Source: Paracidovorax anthurii (GTDB lineage: Bacteria; Pseudomonadota; Gammaproteobacteria; Burkholderiales; Burkholderiaceae_C). From it: DNA of 38,570 bases. The position numbers and the translations under genes are program-made. This document shows, piece after piece, positions 1-8,540 of this stretch. Every line of letters begins with the position of its first letter. Positions within the stretch are counted from its first letter, which is position 1. The notes beneath the pieces are model-generated. The model was not told the DNA's origin, made no database searches, and saw only the letters and a program-made list of their open reading frames with translations. Location of the stretch: contig NZ_QLTA01000052.1 in NCBI RefSeq assembly GCF_003269065.1, positions 1 to 38,570 of the forward strand. The letters are read 5' to 3'.

Positions 1-273
1 CACTGGAAGAAGCCGAGTCCGGGATCGGAGCAGCGCAACGAAGCCATCCGGGCGTGCCAGCGTTTGGGCCGCAGCGTCTGGAAGAAGTGGAGCGGCTACC
101 ACCGGCGCAGCCTTGTCGAGACGAAGATGCACTGCTTCAAGCGACTGGGCGAACGGGTGACGGCGCGCACGTTCGAGCATCAGGTGGTGGAGTTGCATGT
201 CCGCGTGGCCGTACTCAACCGCTTCAGCCAGATCGGTCGTCCTCAAACCGTTCTGGTGGCCGCCATGGCATAA
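1..273 (+). CDS. IS5-family transposase, C-terminal fragment
   Basis: The reading frame is open from the first base and ends at a TAA at 271-273, so only the last 90 residues are seen. The segment GYHRRSLVETKM followed by a conserved CFKRLGERV and ARTFEHQVVELHVRVAVLNRF is typical of the C-terminal end of IS5-family DDE transposases; the E of LVETKM is probably the catalytic glutamate. Such enzymes cut and paste the element. The gene is incomplete only because the window starts inside it. Whether the element is intact upstream is unknown. Confidence 0.85.
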   Translation, partial: HWKKPSPGSEQRNEAIRACQRLGRSVWKKWSGYHRRSLVETKMHCFKRLGERVTARTFEHQVVELHVRVAVLNRFSQIGRPQTVLVAAMA

Positions 274-328
274 ATCCGTCTGGGGTTGGGGCTATGCCGT
301 CTTCGAACTGATTTGTGCAACAAAGCCC
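1..328 (+). mobile_element. IS5-family insertion sequence, right-hand part
   Basis: The window opens inside an insertion sequence. It holds the 3' part of the transposase gene (stop at 271-273), about 40 bases of untranslated tail, and the sequence ATTTGTGCAACAAAGCCC at 311-328. Read on the other strand this is GGGCTTTGTTGCACAAAT, which looks like the terminal inverted repeat of IS5-family elements. The left end lies outside the window, so the partner repeat and any target duplication cannot be checked. The boundary at 328 is an inference from the repeat. Confidence 0.7.
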
Positions 329-752
329 AGGGGGTCCATAAAGAAGCGTGGAGCGCTGCAGGTGGATTCTGATAATTCTTGCGCGGCGGGCTTGTCCATC
401 GTATCCCGGGCATGTTCTGGGCAGATGGCCGGCTTCCGATCGTGGTGGCTTGTCTTCGCCATGGATAAATCTGCTTTCCCGATACGCGGGAAAATGGCCG
501 TCTTCGATGGATGGAAAAGGGCGCGCATGAATGCCCGGTGTGTTGCGCGCCGGTTCTGGAGGGCTCGGGCCTTCGCTGCGCGGCAATCGCTTGCCGCGGG
601 GGCAGGCCGACCGCGATCCGCGCGTGGCCCGGGGTGCGGCGCCGGCCTGCGGCGAAGCCGGATCTCCCTGCCTTGATAATGCGGCTTTCGCTCCTAATTG
701 GCTGGGCATCCCTCTTTTTGTGAATGACCCAGACCCTCGAATCCGCACAAAT

Positions 753-2714
753 ATGAGCAAGCACACCCATTCCTTCCAGGCCGAAGTCGCGCAGCTGCTG
801 CACCTCGTTACCCACTCGCTCTACTCCAACCAGGAAATCTTCCTGCGCGAGCTGATCTCCAACGCCTCCGACGCCTGCGACAAGCTGCGCTTCGAGGCGC
901 TGAACAACGCCGCGCTGTACGAGGACGCCCCCAACCTGGAGGTGCGCGTGGCCTTCGACAAGGCCGCCAAGACGCTCACCATCACCGACAACGGCATCGG
1001 CATGAGCGCGCAGGAGGCCATCGACCACCTGGGCACGATCGCCAAGAGCGGCACCAAGGACTTCATGGGCCGCCTCTCGGGCGACCAGAAGCAGACGGCC
1101 AGCGAACAGGGCCAGCTCATCGGCCAGTTCGGCGTGGGCTTCTACTCGGGCTTCATCGTCGCCGACAGGATCACCGTGGAGTCGCGCCGCGCGGGCCTCG
1201 CGCCCGAAGAGGGCGTGCGCTGGGCGAGTGCCGGCACGGGCGACTTCGAGGTCGAGACCATCACGCGCGCTCAGCGCGGCACCAGCATCATCCTGCACCT
1301 GCGCGACGATGCCGAGGAGTTCCTGAACGCCTGGAAGCTCAAGTCCGTCATCGCCAAGTATTCCGACCACATCAGCCTGCCCATCCTCATGGAGAAGGAA
1401 GAGTGGAAGGACGGCGAGAAGGAAGGCGATCCCGGCGAGATGGTCAAGACCGGCGAGTGGGAGCCGGTCAACAAGGCCAGCGCCCTCTGGACGCGGCCCA
1501 AGAAGGACATCACCGAAGAGCAGTACCGCGAGTTCTACAAGGCCATCAGCCACGACCACGAGGACCCGCTCACCTGGAGCCACAACCGCGTGGAGGGCAA
1601 CACCGAGTACACGCAGCTGCTCTACATCCCCGCCAAGGCGCCGTTCGACCTCTGGAACCGCGACAAGAAGGCCGGCGTGAAGCTCTACGTGAAGCGCGTC
1701 TTCATCATGGACGACGCCGAGGCGCTGATGCCCACCTACCTGCGCTTCGTGAAGGGCGTGATCGACTCCAGCGACCTGCCGCTCAACGTGAGCCGCGAGC
1801 TGCTGCAGGAAAGCCGCGACGTGCGCGCGATCCGCGAGGGCTCCACCAAGCGCGTGCTCTCCATGCTCGAAGACCTGGCCCGGCACGACCAGCACACGGC
1901 GGGTGAGGGCGAGGGCGGCGTCACCGACGTGGTGAGCGAGGAGGACAAGGCCAAGGAAGGCCGGTACACGCAGTTCTATGCCGAGTTCGGCGCCGTGCTC
2001 AAGGAAGGCCTGGGCGAGGACTTCGGCAACCGCGAGCGCCTTGCGAAGCTGCTGCGCTTCGCCTCCACCACGGCGGACACGGTCACCGTCTCGCTGGCCG
2101 ACTACAAGGCGCGCATGAAGGAGGGCCAGGAGGCCATCTACTACATCACCGCCGACACGCTGGCCGCCGCGAAGAACAGCCCGCAACTGGAGGTCTTCCG
2201 CAAGAAGGGTATCGAGGTGCTGCTCATGACCGACCGCGTGGACGAGTGGGCGCTGAACTACCTGCACGACTTCGACGGCACGCCGCTGCAGTCGGTGGCC
2301 AAGGGCGCGGTGGACTTGGGACAACTGCAGGACGAGGCCGAGAAGAAGGCGGCGGAGGAAGCCGCCGAGGCCTTCAAGCCCCTGCTCGCCAAGCTCAAGG
2401 ACGCCCTGAAGGACAAGGCCGAGGACGTGCGCGTGACCACGCGCCTCGTCGATTCGCCCGCCTGCCTCGTGGTGCAGGAGCACGGCATGAGCAACCAGCT
2501 CGCCCGCCTGATGAAACAGGCCGGCCAGCAGGCCCCCGAGGCCCGGCCGGTGCTGGAGGTGAACCCCGAGCATGCGCTGGTCCGCAAGCTCGACGGCAGC
2601 GTGCACTTCCACGACCTGGCCCACATCCTCTTCGACCAGGCCCTGCTGGCCGAGGGCGGCCTGCCGGAAGACCCGGCCGCGTACGTGAAGCGCGTGAACG
2701 CCTTGCTGGCCTGA
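753..2714 (+). CDS. htpG: Molecular chaperone HtpG (bacterial Hsp90)
   Basis: This 653-residue protein is the cytoplasmic ATP-dependent chaperone of the Hsp90 family. The N-terminal GHKL ATPase domain is clear: E33 and N37 in [19 protein letters not shown] at 79-84, and [10 protein letters not shown] from 125. The middle domain carries [14 protein letters not shown], and the C-terminal dimerisation part runs to the end. Length matches the family. An upstream ATG at 531 is in frame but would add 74 low-complexity residues before the usual [12 protein letters not shown] start, so 753 is chosen. It appears monocistronic, closed by a strong hairpin at 2747. A decayed partial copy of its 3' half lies at 4192-4286. 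Confidence 0.97.
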   Translation: MSKHTHSFQAEVAQLLHLVTHSLYSNQEIFLRELISNASDACDKLRFEALNNAALYEDAPNLEVRVAFDKAAKTLTITDNGIGMSAQEAIDHLGTIAKSGTKDFMGRLSGDQKQTASEQGQLIGQFGVGFYSGFIVADRITVESRRAGLAPEEGVRWASAGTGDFEVETITRAQRGTSIILHLRDDAEEFLNAWKLKSVIAKYSDHISLPILMEKEEWKDGEKEGDPGEMVKTGEWEPVNKASALWTRPKKDITEEQYREFYKAISHDHEDPLTWSHNRVEGNTEYTQLLYIPAKAPFDLWNRDKKAGVKLYVKRVFIMDDAEALMPTYLRFVKGVIDSSDLPLNVSRELLQESRDVRAIREGSTKRVLSMLEDLARHDQHTAGEGEGGVTDVVSEEDKAKEGRYTQFYAEFGAVLKEGLGEDFGNRERLAKLLRFASTTADTVTVSLADYKARMKEGQEAIYYITADTLAAAKNSPQLEVFRKKGIEVLLMTDRVDEWALNYLHDFDGTPLQSVAKGAVDLGQLQDEAEKKAAEEAAEAFKPLLAKLKDALKDKAEDVRVTTRLVDSPACLVVQEHGMSNQLARLMKQAGQQAPEARPVLEVNPEHALVRKLDGSVHFHDLAHILFDQALLAEGGLPEDPAAYVKRVNALLA

Positions 2715-2746
2715 CGGCGCGCACCGCGCCCGATTCGGGAACCCAG

Positions 2747-2777
2747 GCCGCCGGGGCTTTGCCCCGGCGGCTTTTTT
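2747..2777 (+). terminator. Rho-independent terminator after htpG
   Basis: A perfect 11-bp stem (GCCGCCGGGGC, then TTT, then GCCCCGGCGGC) is followed at once by six T residues at 2772-2777. It begins 32 bases after the htpG stop codon. This is a textbook intrinsic terminator. Confidence 0.93.
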
Positions 2778-2920
2778 CATGCGGGTGATCACTCACCAGG
2801 GCGGTGCTGTCCCTGTGCGGATTGGCAATCCGGTGGTCGCTGCGTTGCATTGTCCAGGCCCGTGCACGCGGTACGGTCTGCGGCTTCGCGCCCCGTTGCC
2901 GCATCGGTGGCAGAGCCGCA

Positions 2921-3391
2921 TTACTGCGTGGGCAACCTGTCGGGGCGGTCCAGCAGGCCGGCGCACTGCGCGCATCGCAGGTAATGGCCTGGCTCCTGCT
3001 CCTGTCCCCGGACAATCGGTGTCAGCAGGGCGGTGCCCGCATCGTTGGCGATGCCCAGGCGGATCGTGCGGCCGTCCTTGAAGGTGACTTTTGCCTCGGT
3101 GTAGCAATCGCCCGTCAGGAAGTGATCCTGCAAGTAGCCGCGCCGGCTGATGGGCCGTGCATGGGCAAGGAACCGGCGGACATCGCGCTGCGTGAGATGC
3201 CGGGTGCCAGCGCACGAGGCTGTTTCTCCCGCCGCGCTTTCGGCGGCGGCCCGGGTGATCTGGACGGATGCCACCGTGCCAATCCGGTAGGGCTTCCGTG
3301 CTGGCTCGTCCAGATTCAAGTCCTGCGCACGGGTTACCGGAACGAGCGCGGCTGCGCAGAGCGCCGTGGCGACACATTGCTTTAGCGCCAT
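2921..3391 (-). CDS. Secreted small protein, candidate immunity protein to the upstream amidase
   Basis: I do not recognise a named family for this 156-residue protein. It starts with a signal peptide (MALKQC, a hydrophobic Ala/Leu/Val core, then a likely cleavage after VTRA), so it should act in the periplasm. The mature part has four cysteines, at SCAGT, GDCYT and the CAQC pair, which suggests disulfide bonds. Its ATG at 3391 overlaps the last 10 bases of the amidase gene at 3382, so the two are translationally coupled. A periplasmic protein coupled behind a peptidoglycan amidase is the usual layout of a type VI secretion effector and its immunity protein; that role is inference from layout. 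No other secretion genes are in the window. Confidence 0.7.
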   Translation of the reverse strand: MALKQCVATALCAAALVPVTRAQDLNLDEPARKPYRIGTVASVQITRAAAESAAGETASCAGTRHLTQRDVRRFLAHARPISRRGYLQDHFLTGDCYTEAKVTFKDGRTIRLGIANDAGTALLTPIVRGQEQEPGHYLRCAQCAGLLDRPDRLPTQ

Positions 3392-4038
3392 ACCGCGGTG
3401 CTCGCTTCCGTCGCGTTTTTCCGGCTCACGTCTGGATGTCGGTGAACCTCCGAGGAGTCCATCCGGAGCGTGCTGACCAATTCGTTGATGAGCCATCGCA
3501 AGGAGTCGTTCTGTGCTGTCGTGACGGGTTCGTAAACCGATTTCTCTCCCAGGAAGGCGTCCTGCTGGTTCTTGCTCAATCCCGCGGGCATCTTGACGTT
3601 GGGAGGAAGCGAGGAGATACCCACTATTTCGATGCCGATCGAGTCGATGTTGCTGGGATATCTGACCGGAACGGCCTTGGTCATTTCGATGGCGTTCATG
3701 CGTTCGATCAGGCTGCCTTGCGGGAAGTCTTTTGATTTCTGAAAGGCGGCGGCTGTGCATCGGTGCTCGGCAAGGCAGCGTGCTTTCAGCGGACCCACAT
3801 GGTTGGTTCGATGATTGACCGAGGCTGTCTGATAAATGGTGCCGTTTTTTGCGATGAGAAAGTGCGCGCCGTTGCCTCCTGCCTTGTAGCTCGCAAAAAC
3901 GCTTTGCTCGTTGGCCGATCCGGTCTGGTGCACGACGACGCCGGTGATGGTCTTCATCATCGAGCGCTCGATCATGGTGAATCGGCGTGGTTGTACTCGG
4001 GGTGCCGTCACCATGCCTTGCGGATCGATATGCAGCAT
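3382..4038 (-). CDS. N-acetylmuramoyl-L-alanine amidase (Amidase_2/PGRP-like), possibly 5'-truncated
   Basis: The 218 residues hold an amidase_2 fold that cuts the bond between muramic acid and the peptide stem. Visible marks are VVVHQTG (first zinc histidine), GAHFLIAKNGTIYQT, SIGIEIVG, and near the C-terminus EVHRHPDVSRKN, which supplies the second zinc ligand and the usual lysine. No signal peptide is seen, which fits a secretion-system effector rather than an exported housekeeping amidase. The ATG at 4038 has no good ribosome site. The same frame stays open upstream to about 4257 and reads like protein (for example PLKNPNPYDGPLGTV) but holds no ATG, GTG or TTG. The real gene therefore probably began further upstream and was cut by a rearrangement. 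Confidence 0.8.
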   Translation of the reverse strand: MLHIDPQGMVTAPRVQPRRFTMIERSMMKTITGVVVHQTGSANEQSVFASYKAGGNGAHFLIAKNGTIYQTASVNHRTNHVGPLKARCLAEHRCTAAAFQKSKDFPQGSLIERMNAIEMTKAVPVRYPSNIDSIGIEIVGISSLPPNVKMPAGLSKNQQDAFLGEKSVYEPVTTAQNDSLRWLINELVSTLRMDSSEVHRHPDVSRKNATEASTAVWR

Positions 4039-4191
4039 ATTCGTGTGCGTGCCTGTATTTGGGAACAGTGGACTGTTGGCACATTCCCTCCTGACTGTGC
4101 CGAGCGGCCCATCATATGGATTGGGGTTTTTGAGTGGGTGACCGATTGTTGCCAGCGCTTCCGTGAACAGTCCGCGGCTGGAGGGCCGGGC

Positions 4192-4286
4192 ATCGAGGCG
4201 CTGCTGATGGCCAGCCGCTGCGGTGGATGGCCAAGGGCGCGGTGGGTCTGGGAGCGCTCAAGAACGCCCTGAAGGAAAAAGCCCGC
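4192..4286 (+). pseudogene. Decayed fragment of htpG with internal deletions
   Basis: Three blocks match the htpG 3' half in order. Bases 4192-4209 match 2211-2228, 4212-4252 match 2281-2321 (including an identical 18-base core TGGCCAAGGGCGCGGTGG), and 4254-4284 match about 2391-2420. The htpG sequence between the blocks is missing, and the reading frame changes between blocks 1 and 2. The fragment therefore cannot be functional. It lies just beyond the 5' side of the amidase gene, opposite in orientation, and probably marks the junction of a duplication or recombination event. Confidence 0.7.
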
Positions 4287-4474
4287 GAGACATGTCATCG
4301 ATTTGTCATTTGGTCATCTATAGGTGTTTCATATTGTTGCGGTAGCATTGCCGTCCAAAAAAACACCGATAGCGACGGCCTGTGCGTCTGGGCCGTTCCG
4401 GCCGTCCGGCTCCGCGCCGGGCACCGTGGAGACAGAGTCCACCCAGCCGCCGTTCGCCGCGAAAGAAAAATCCC

Positions 4475-6085
4475 ATGTCCTGGTTCCATCGACAGAACAT
4501 CGCTGTCAAGCTGCTGCTTTCCTTCCTCACCGTCCTGCTGCTCACCACCGGCCTGGGCGTGTTCTCGCTGGTCCAGATGGACCGCGTGAACCAGTCGGCC
4601 ACCGAGGCCTCGGTGAAATGGCTGCCGGCCATCCGCACGGTCATCACGCTGGAGAAGGCGCTGGCGCGCGTGCGCTCCACCGAGTTCCAGCACATGCTGG
4701 CCGACGCGGCCGGCAAGGCCTCGCTGGAGAAGGCCCTGCAGGAGCGCTATGCCGAGTTCGATCAGCTGCAGTCCGAGTTCGAGGCGCTGGACCTCACCCC
4801 CGAGGAGCGCGCGACCTTCGCGCAGCTGCGCCGCACGCTCGCCGCCTTCCTGGCCGAGAACCGCAAGATCATCGCCCTCTCGCGCGAGGGGCATACCGAC
4901 GAGGCCCTGGCCCTGACCCGGGGCGAATCCCTCAAGGCCTACCGCGCCGTGGACGGCCACTTCGCCGCGCTGCGCAAAGCCAGCGTCGAAGGCGGCGACG
5001 CGGCCGACCGGCGCGCGGATGCGGTGTACGACGCCTCGCGCGGCTGGATCCTGGCGCTGCTGGCCGCGAGCATCGCCATCGGCACGCTGCTGGCGGTCTT
5101 CATCGCGCGCGCCGTGTCGCGCCCGCTCACCGAGGCCGCGCACCTGGCGCGCCGGGTGGCCGACAGCGACCTCACGGCGCAGGTCCATCTGCGCGCGGGC
5201 GGCGAGGTCGGCCAGCTGCTGCGGGCGCTCGACGAGATGACGGGCAGCCTCTCGCGCGTGGTGGGCGATGTGCGCGGCAGCGTGGGCGTCATCAGCGGCG
5301 CGGCGCGCGAGATCGCCAACGGCAATGCCGACCTGTCGAGCCGCACCGAGTCGCAGGCGTCCAGCCTGCAGCAGACGGCCGCCTCCATCGAGCAGCTCAC
5401 CGCCACCGTGCGCCAGAACGCCGACAACGCGCGGCAGGCGAACCAGCTCGTGGGCCAGGCATCGGCGCATGCGCAGCAGGGCGGCGCGGTGGTGGGCCAG
5501 GTGGTCTCGACCATGGGCGCCATCCAGGGCAGCTCGCGCCGCATCGCGGACATCACGGGCGTGATCGACTCCATCGCGTTCCAGACCAACATCCTGGCGC
5601 TGAACGCGGCGGTGGAGGCGGCGCGCGCGGGCGAGCAGGGCCGGGGCTTCGCGGTGGTGGCGGCCGAGGTGCGCAGCCTGGCGCAGCGCTCAGCCTCCGC
5701 GGCCAAGGAGATCAAGGAGCTGATCGCCGATTCGTCCCTCAAGGTGGATGGCGGCGTGGCCCTGGTCGAGCAGGCGGGGGCCACCATGGAGGACATCGTG
5801 GCCTCGGTGCGGCAGGTGGCCGAGATCATGTCCGGCATCACGGCCGCCAGCCAGGAGCAGCGCACCGGCATCGAGGAGGTGAACCGCGCCGTCACCGAGA
5901 TGGACGCCATCACGCAGCAGAACGCCGCGTTGGTGGAGGAGGCCGCCGCCGCCACGCAGAGCCTGCAGCAGCAGGCGCAGGCGCTGGAGCGCGCGGTGCA
6001 GGTGTTCCGCCTGCGCGACGGCGGCGCCCGGCCGGGGCCCACCGCTTCGCTGGCGCCGATGGCGCCCCGGGCGCTGCTGGCCTGA
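4475..6085 (+). CDS. Methyl-accepting chemotaxis protein
   Basis: This 536-residue transmembrane chemoreceptor passes ligand signals to CheA and CheW. The order is: a membrane helix at about 10-33; a helical periplasmic domain at about 34-190 of the four-helix-bundle type; a second membrane helix at about 191-212 ([19 protein letters not shown]); a HAMP region starting at [16 protein letters not shown]; and a long cytoplasmic coiled coil. The signalling tip [20 protein letters not shown] is near residue 364, followed by [18 protein letters not shown]. No C-terminal CheR-binding pentapeptide is present. The ATG at 4475 precedes a normal [13 protein letters not shown] start; the longer frame from 4382 adds unlikely sequence. 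The ligand cannot be told. Confidence 0.95.
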   Translation: MSWFHRQNIAVKLLLSFLTVLLLTTGLGVFSLVQMDRVNQSATEASVKWLPAIRTVITLEKALARVRSTEFQHMLADAAGKASLEKALQERYAEFDQLQSEFEALDLTPEERATFAQLRRTLAAFLAENRKIIALSREGHTDEALALTRGESLKAYRAVDGHFAALRKASVEGGDAADRRADAVYDASRGWILALLAASIAIGTLLAVFIARAVSRPLTEAAHLARRVADSDLTAQVHLRAGGEVGQLLRALDEMTGSLSRVVGDVRGSVGVISGAAREIANGNADLSSRTESQASSLQQTAASIEQLTATVRQNADNARQANQLVGQASAHAQQGGAVVGQVVSTMGAIQGSSRRIADITGVIDSIAFQTNILALNAAVEAARAGEQGRGFAVVAAEVRSLAQRSASAAKEIKELIADSSLKVDGGVALVEQAGATMEDIVASVRQVAEIMSGITAASQEQRTGIEEVNRAVTEMDAITQQNAALVEEAAAATQSLQQQAQALERAVQVFRLRDGGARPGPTASLAPMAPRALLA

Positions 6086-6162
6086 GGCTGAGGCGGGTGA
6101 GGCGGGCAGGGCGGCGCGCGGTAAGTATCCGGAAAGCCCGCGCGCGCGACGATGCGGCCCTG

Positions 6163-6180
6163 AGAACGTGAACACGTTCT
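6163..6180. promoter_or_regulatory. 18-bp perfect palindrome, candidate operator upstream of mlaA
   Basis: AGAACGTGAACACGTTCT is an inverted repeat with perfect 8-bp arms around a 2-bp centre. It lies 78 bases after the chemotaxis gene and 56 bases before the mlaA start. No T-run follows, so it is not a terminator. Size and symmetry suit a dimeric repressor or activator site. The binding protein is unknown. Confidence 0.4.
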
Positions 6181-6235
6181 GACGGACCGGGGCGCAGGGC
6201 CACGGTCTCCCGCCACGAGTCCACAGGAGCCTGTC

Positions 6236-7003
6236 ATGCCCGACCCCCACCACGCCGTTCCCGACGCCGCCCCGCGGCAGCCATCGCCGCCGCCCCACGC
6301 CCTGCCCGCCGCGCGGGCCTTGCTGCTCTGCGCGGCGGTGCTGGGCGCGGGGTGCGCGTCCGGCTCCCGGCCCGATCCGCTGGAGCCCGTCAACCGCAAG
6401 ATGTTCGCCTTCAACGAGGGCGTGGACAAGGTGGTGCTCAAGCCCGTGGCGACGGCCTACAAGGCGGCCGTGCCTCCGGTCGCGCAGACGGGCATCTCCA
6501 ACTTCCTGTCCAACCTGCAGGAGCCCTGGTCGTCCGCCAACCTGGTGTTCCAGGGGCAGGTGCGCGAGGGGGCGGCGAACTTCGCGCGCTTCGGCACGAA
6601 CACCACGGTCGGGCTCCTCGGGTTCGTGGACGTGGCCAGCGGCTGGGGCATGCCCCAGCGCGGCGCGGAGGATTTCGGGCTGACGCTGGACACCTGGGGG
6701 CTGGGGACCGGCGCCTACGTGGTGCTGCCCGTCTTCGGGGCGTCCAACGTGCGCGATCTCCTGGCCTCGCCCATCGACAGCGTCGGGCGCCCCGGTTCGT
6801 ATGTGGACAGCGTGTCGGCGCGCAACACCCTGACCGTGGTCCAGGCGGTCAGCCAGCGCGCCCGCCACCTTGAAGCGGGCGAACTCGTCGATCAGGCGGC
6901 GCTGGACAAATACGCCTTCATGCGGGACGCGCATTTCAAGCGGCGCAACCGCCCGGGGCCGCAGGAGGATGCCGCCCGGGCCGGAATGCTGCCGCCGGAG
7001 TGA
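6236..7003 (+). CDS. mlaA: MlaA/VacJ family outer-membrane lipoprotein
   Basis: MlaA sits in the outer membrane and removes mislocalised phospholipid for return to the inner membrane by the Mla system. The 255-residue product has a signal sequence with a lipid-attachment cysteine at C40 (LGAGC, slightly off the ideal lipobox because Gly holds the -3 position). The family core follows: DPLEPVNRKMFAFNEGVD, the repeated PVA/PPVA segment, NFLSNLQEPWSSANLVFQG, GLLGFVDVASGWGM, EDFGLTLDTWGLG and the final LDKYAFMRDAHFKRR. AGGAG seven bases before the ATG supports this start. No other mla genes are next to it, so it is an orphan copy. Confidence 0.93.
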   Translation: MPDPHHAVPDAAPRQPSPPPHALPAARALLLCAAVLGAGCASGSRPDPLEPVNRKMFAFNEGVDKVVLKPVATAYKAAVPPVAQTGISNFLSNLQEPWSSANLVFQGQVREGAANFARFGTNTTVGLLGFVDVASGWGMPQRGAEDFGLTLDTWGLGTGAYVVLPVFGASNVRDLLASPIDSVGRPGSYVDSVSARNTLTVVQAVSQRARHLEAGELVDQAALDKYAFMRDAHFKRRNRPGPQEDAARAGMLPPE

Positions 7004-7081
7004 CGTGGCCACGGGGCGCGGGCGGCGGCCCGGATAATATGCGGCGGTCCCACCACTTCCCTCCGCGGAGCTTCCGCCGCC

Positions 7082-7618
7082 ATGCTGCGCTTTTTCCTGA
7101 TCTTCCTCACGCTGCAGTTGTCGATGTTCGGCATCAACATGCTGGGCTGGGTGCAGCAGCACCTGGTCTTGCCCTGGACGGCGATGCTCGCGCGCATCTG
7201 CGCGGCGCTGGTCACCTGGTTCGACAGCTCGGCCGCGGCCTCGGGCAAGGTGCTCTGGAACCACACCACGGGCTTCGGCGTCTCGATCGAGGCGGGCTGC
7301 AACGGCATCGAGGCCTGCATCGTGCTCTTCGCGGCGGTGATGGCCTTCCCCTCCACGTGGCGCCACAAGCTGATCGGGATCGCGGCGGGCTTCGTGGCCG
7401 TGCAGGCGCTCAACATCGTGCGCGTCATCAGCCTGTTCTACCTGGGGCAGTGGAACACCGCCGTGTTCAACTTCGCGCACGAGTATCTGTGGCAGGCCCT
7501 CATCATGGTGGACGTGCTCATCGTCTGGCTGCTGTGGGTGCGCGCGGGCAGCAGCGCGCAGGCGCCGCGCCCGCCCGATGAGCCGCCGGCCGCGCCCCCC
7601 GCGGCGGCCCTGGCCTGA
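7082..7618 (+). CDS. xrtH: Exosortase H
   Basis: This small multi-pass membrane cysteine protease or transpeptidase is the processing enzyme for proteins ending in an IPTLxxWG-CTERM sorting signal. The 178 residues carry the exosortase triad: C73 in SIEAGCNGIEA, R114 in ALNIVRVISL, and H133 in NFAHEYLWQ. About four hydrophobic segments are visible. It is at the short end of the exosortase/archaeosortase range, as expected for the H type. The partner membrane protein follows 13 bases later. A GATAATAT sequence about 50 bases upstream could be a -10 box. No protein with the target signal is encoded in this window. Confidence 0.9.
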   Translation: MLRFFLIFLTLQLSMFGINMLGWVQQHLVLPWTAMLARICAALVTWFDSSAAASGKVLWNHTTGFGVSIEAGCNGIEACIVLFAAVMAFPSTWRHKLIGIAAGFVAVQALNIVRVISLFYLGQWNTAVFNFAHEYLWQALIMVDVLIVWLLWVRAGSSAQAPRPPDEPPAAPPAAALA

Positions 7619-7631
7619 GCCGCGATCCGCG

Positions 7632-8426
7632 ATGCGCCGCGCCGCCAGCCTGAAGGTCTTCGTCATCGGCCTCTTCGCGGGGGTCATCCTGCTCACGCTC
7701 GCCTGGACGCGCGTGTCGACCTGGACCTCGTACCCCGCCGGCATGCTGGCCGCGGCGGCCCTGGAGCGCACCGCGCCGGGCTGGGTGCGCGAGGCGCGGC
7801 TCGCCCCCGGCCACCTGGAGGTGGACACCTCCGTGGCCATCGCCACGCCGCAGACCGGCATGCGGCTGGCCGAGATCACCGTCGAGTCCGATCCGGGCCG
7901 CTACGCCTACGGCCTGCCGATCTTCCTGGCCCTGCTGCTGGCCGCGCGCGGGCCCGGCCGCACGGCGCGGGCGCTGGCGGGCTATGCGCTGCTCGTGCCG
8001 CTGCAGGCCTTCAGCCTCGCCATGCACCTGCTCATGCAACTGCTGCTGGCCGCCCAGCTCGACGTGCGGGCGCTGCGCGTGGAGCAGTGGCAGATGGAGG
8101 CGCTGGTCTATGGCTACCAGGTGGGTGCGCTGGTCCTGCCCACGCTGGCGCCGATGGTGATCTGGCTCTGGCTCGACCGGCAGTTCGTGAACGAGGTGGT
8201 GATCGAGGCGTGGCGCCGCTCGCTGCCGGTGCGGGCCGCGGCGCCCGTGGCCGCCGCGCCGGTGCCGGTGCCGGCGCCGTCGCCGGTCATCGCGCAGGGC
8301 GCCTCCGGTGAGCCTGCCGGCGCCGGCCCGCAGGCGCCGTCCCCCGCCGGGCCCCGGGTCGGTGGCGTGGCGGTGTCGAAGGACGCCTCCGCCGCGCTGC
8401 CGCCGCGCCCGCCCGGGCGGCGCTGA
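7632..8426 (+). CDS. Exosortase H-associated membrane protein
   Basis: A 264-residue membrane protein directly after xrtH. I recognise it as the protein family that accompanies exosortase H; its exact job is not known. It has an N-terminal membrane helix (VFVIGLFAGVILLTLAW), a periplasmic stretch of about 80 residues, two or three further helices, and a conserved WLWLDRQFVNEVVIEA segment. The C-terminal 70 residues are Pro/Ala-rich and probably disordered. The frame is open from 7578, overlapping xrtH, but the ATG at 7632 gives a normal MRRAASLK membrane-protein start. It is cotranscribed with xrtH and may help hold or present substrates; that is inference. Confidence 0.85.
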   Translation: MRRAASLKVFVIGLFAGVILLTLAWTRVSTWTSYPAGMLAAAALERTAPGWVREARLAPGHLEVDTSVAIATPQTGMRLAEITVESDPGRYAYGLPIFLALLLAARGPGRTARALAGYALLVPLQAFSLAMHLLMQLLLAAQLDVRALRVEQWQMEALVYGYQVGALVLPTLAPMVIWLWLDRQFVNEVVIEAWRRSLPVRAAAPVAAAPVPVPAPSPVIAQGASGEPAGAGPQAPSPAGPRVGGVAVSKDASAALPPRPPGRR

Positions 8427-8540
8427 GGTCCCGGGGGCGTTGAGGTCCGGGGCGCCCGGCCCGTGAACGCGCGGCCCGGCGTGGCGTGCGCGAAACACCC
8501 GACACGGCCATGCCGCCGGGCGCTGCCAGAATGCCGGCCC

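Noticed and set aside
670-720. Possible heat-shock (sigma-32) promoter before htpG, starting CTTGATAA
   Set aside because: No convincing CCCCAT-like -10 box at the right distance.
511-723. Small frame with a CPVC...C...C cysteine pattern before htpG
   Set aside because: The zinc-ribbon look is brief, the rest is low-complexity, and there is no good ribosome site. The stretch 329-752 is treated as non-coding.
243-2792. Long minus-strand open frame of 849 residues over htpG
   Set aside because: It is the antisense shadow of htpG; GC-rich codons leave few stops. The residues are His/Leu/Val/Gly repeats with no family features.
4330-4375. Possible flagellar sigma-28 promoter before the chemotaxis gene (CACCGATAG)
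   Set aside because: No TAAA-like -35 box 15 bases upstream.
4324-6171. Plus-strand frame of 615 residues over the chemotaxis gene
   Set aside because: Arg/Gly/Ala-rich out-of-frame shadow of the clear chemoreceptor.
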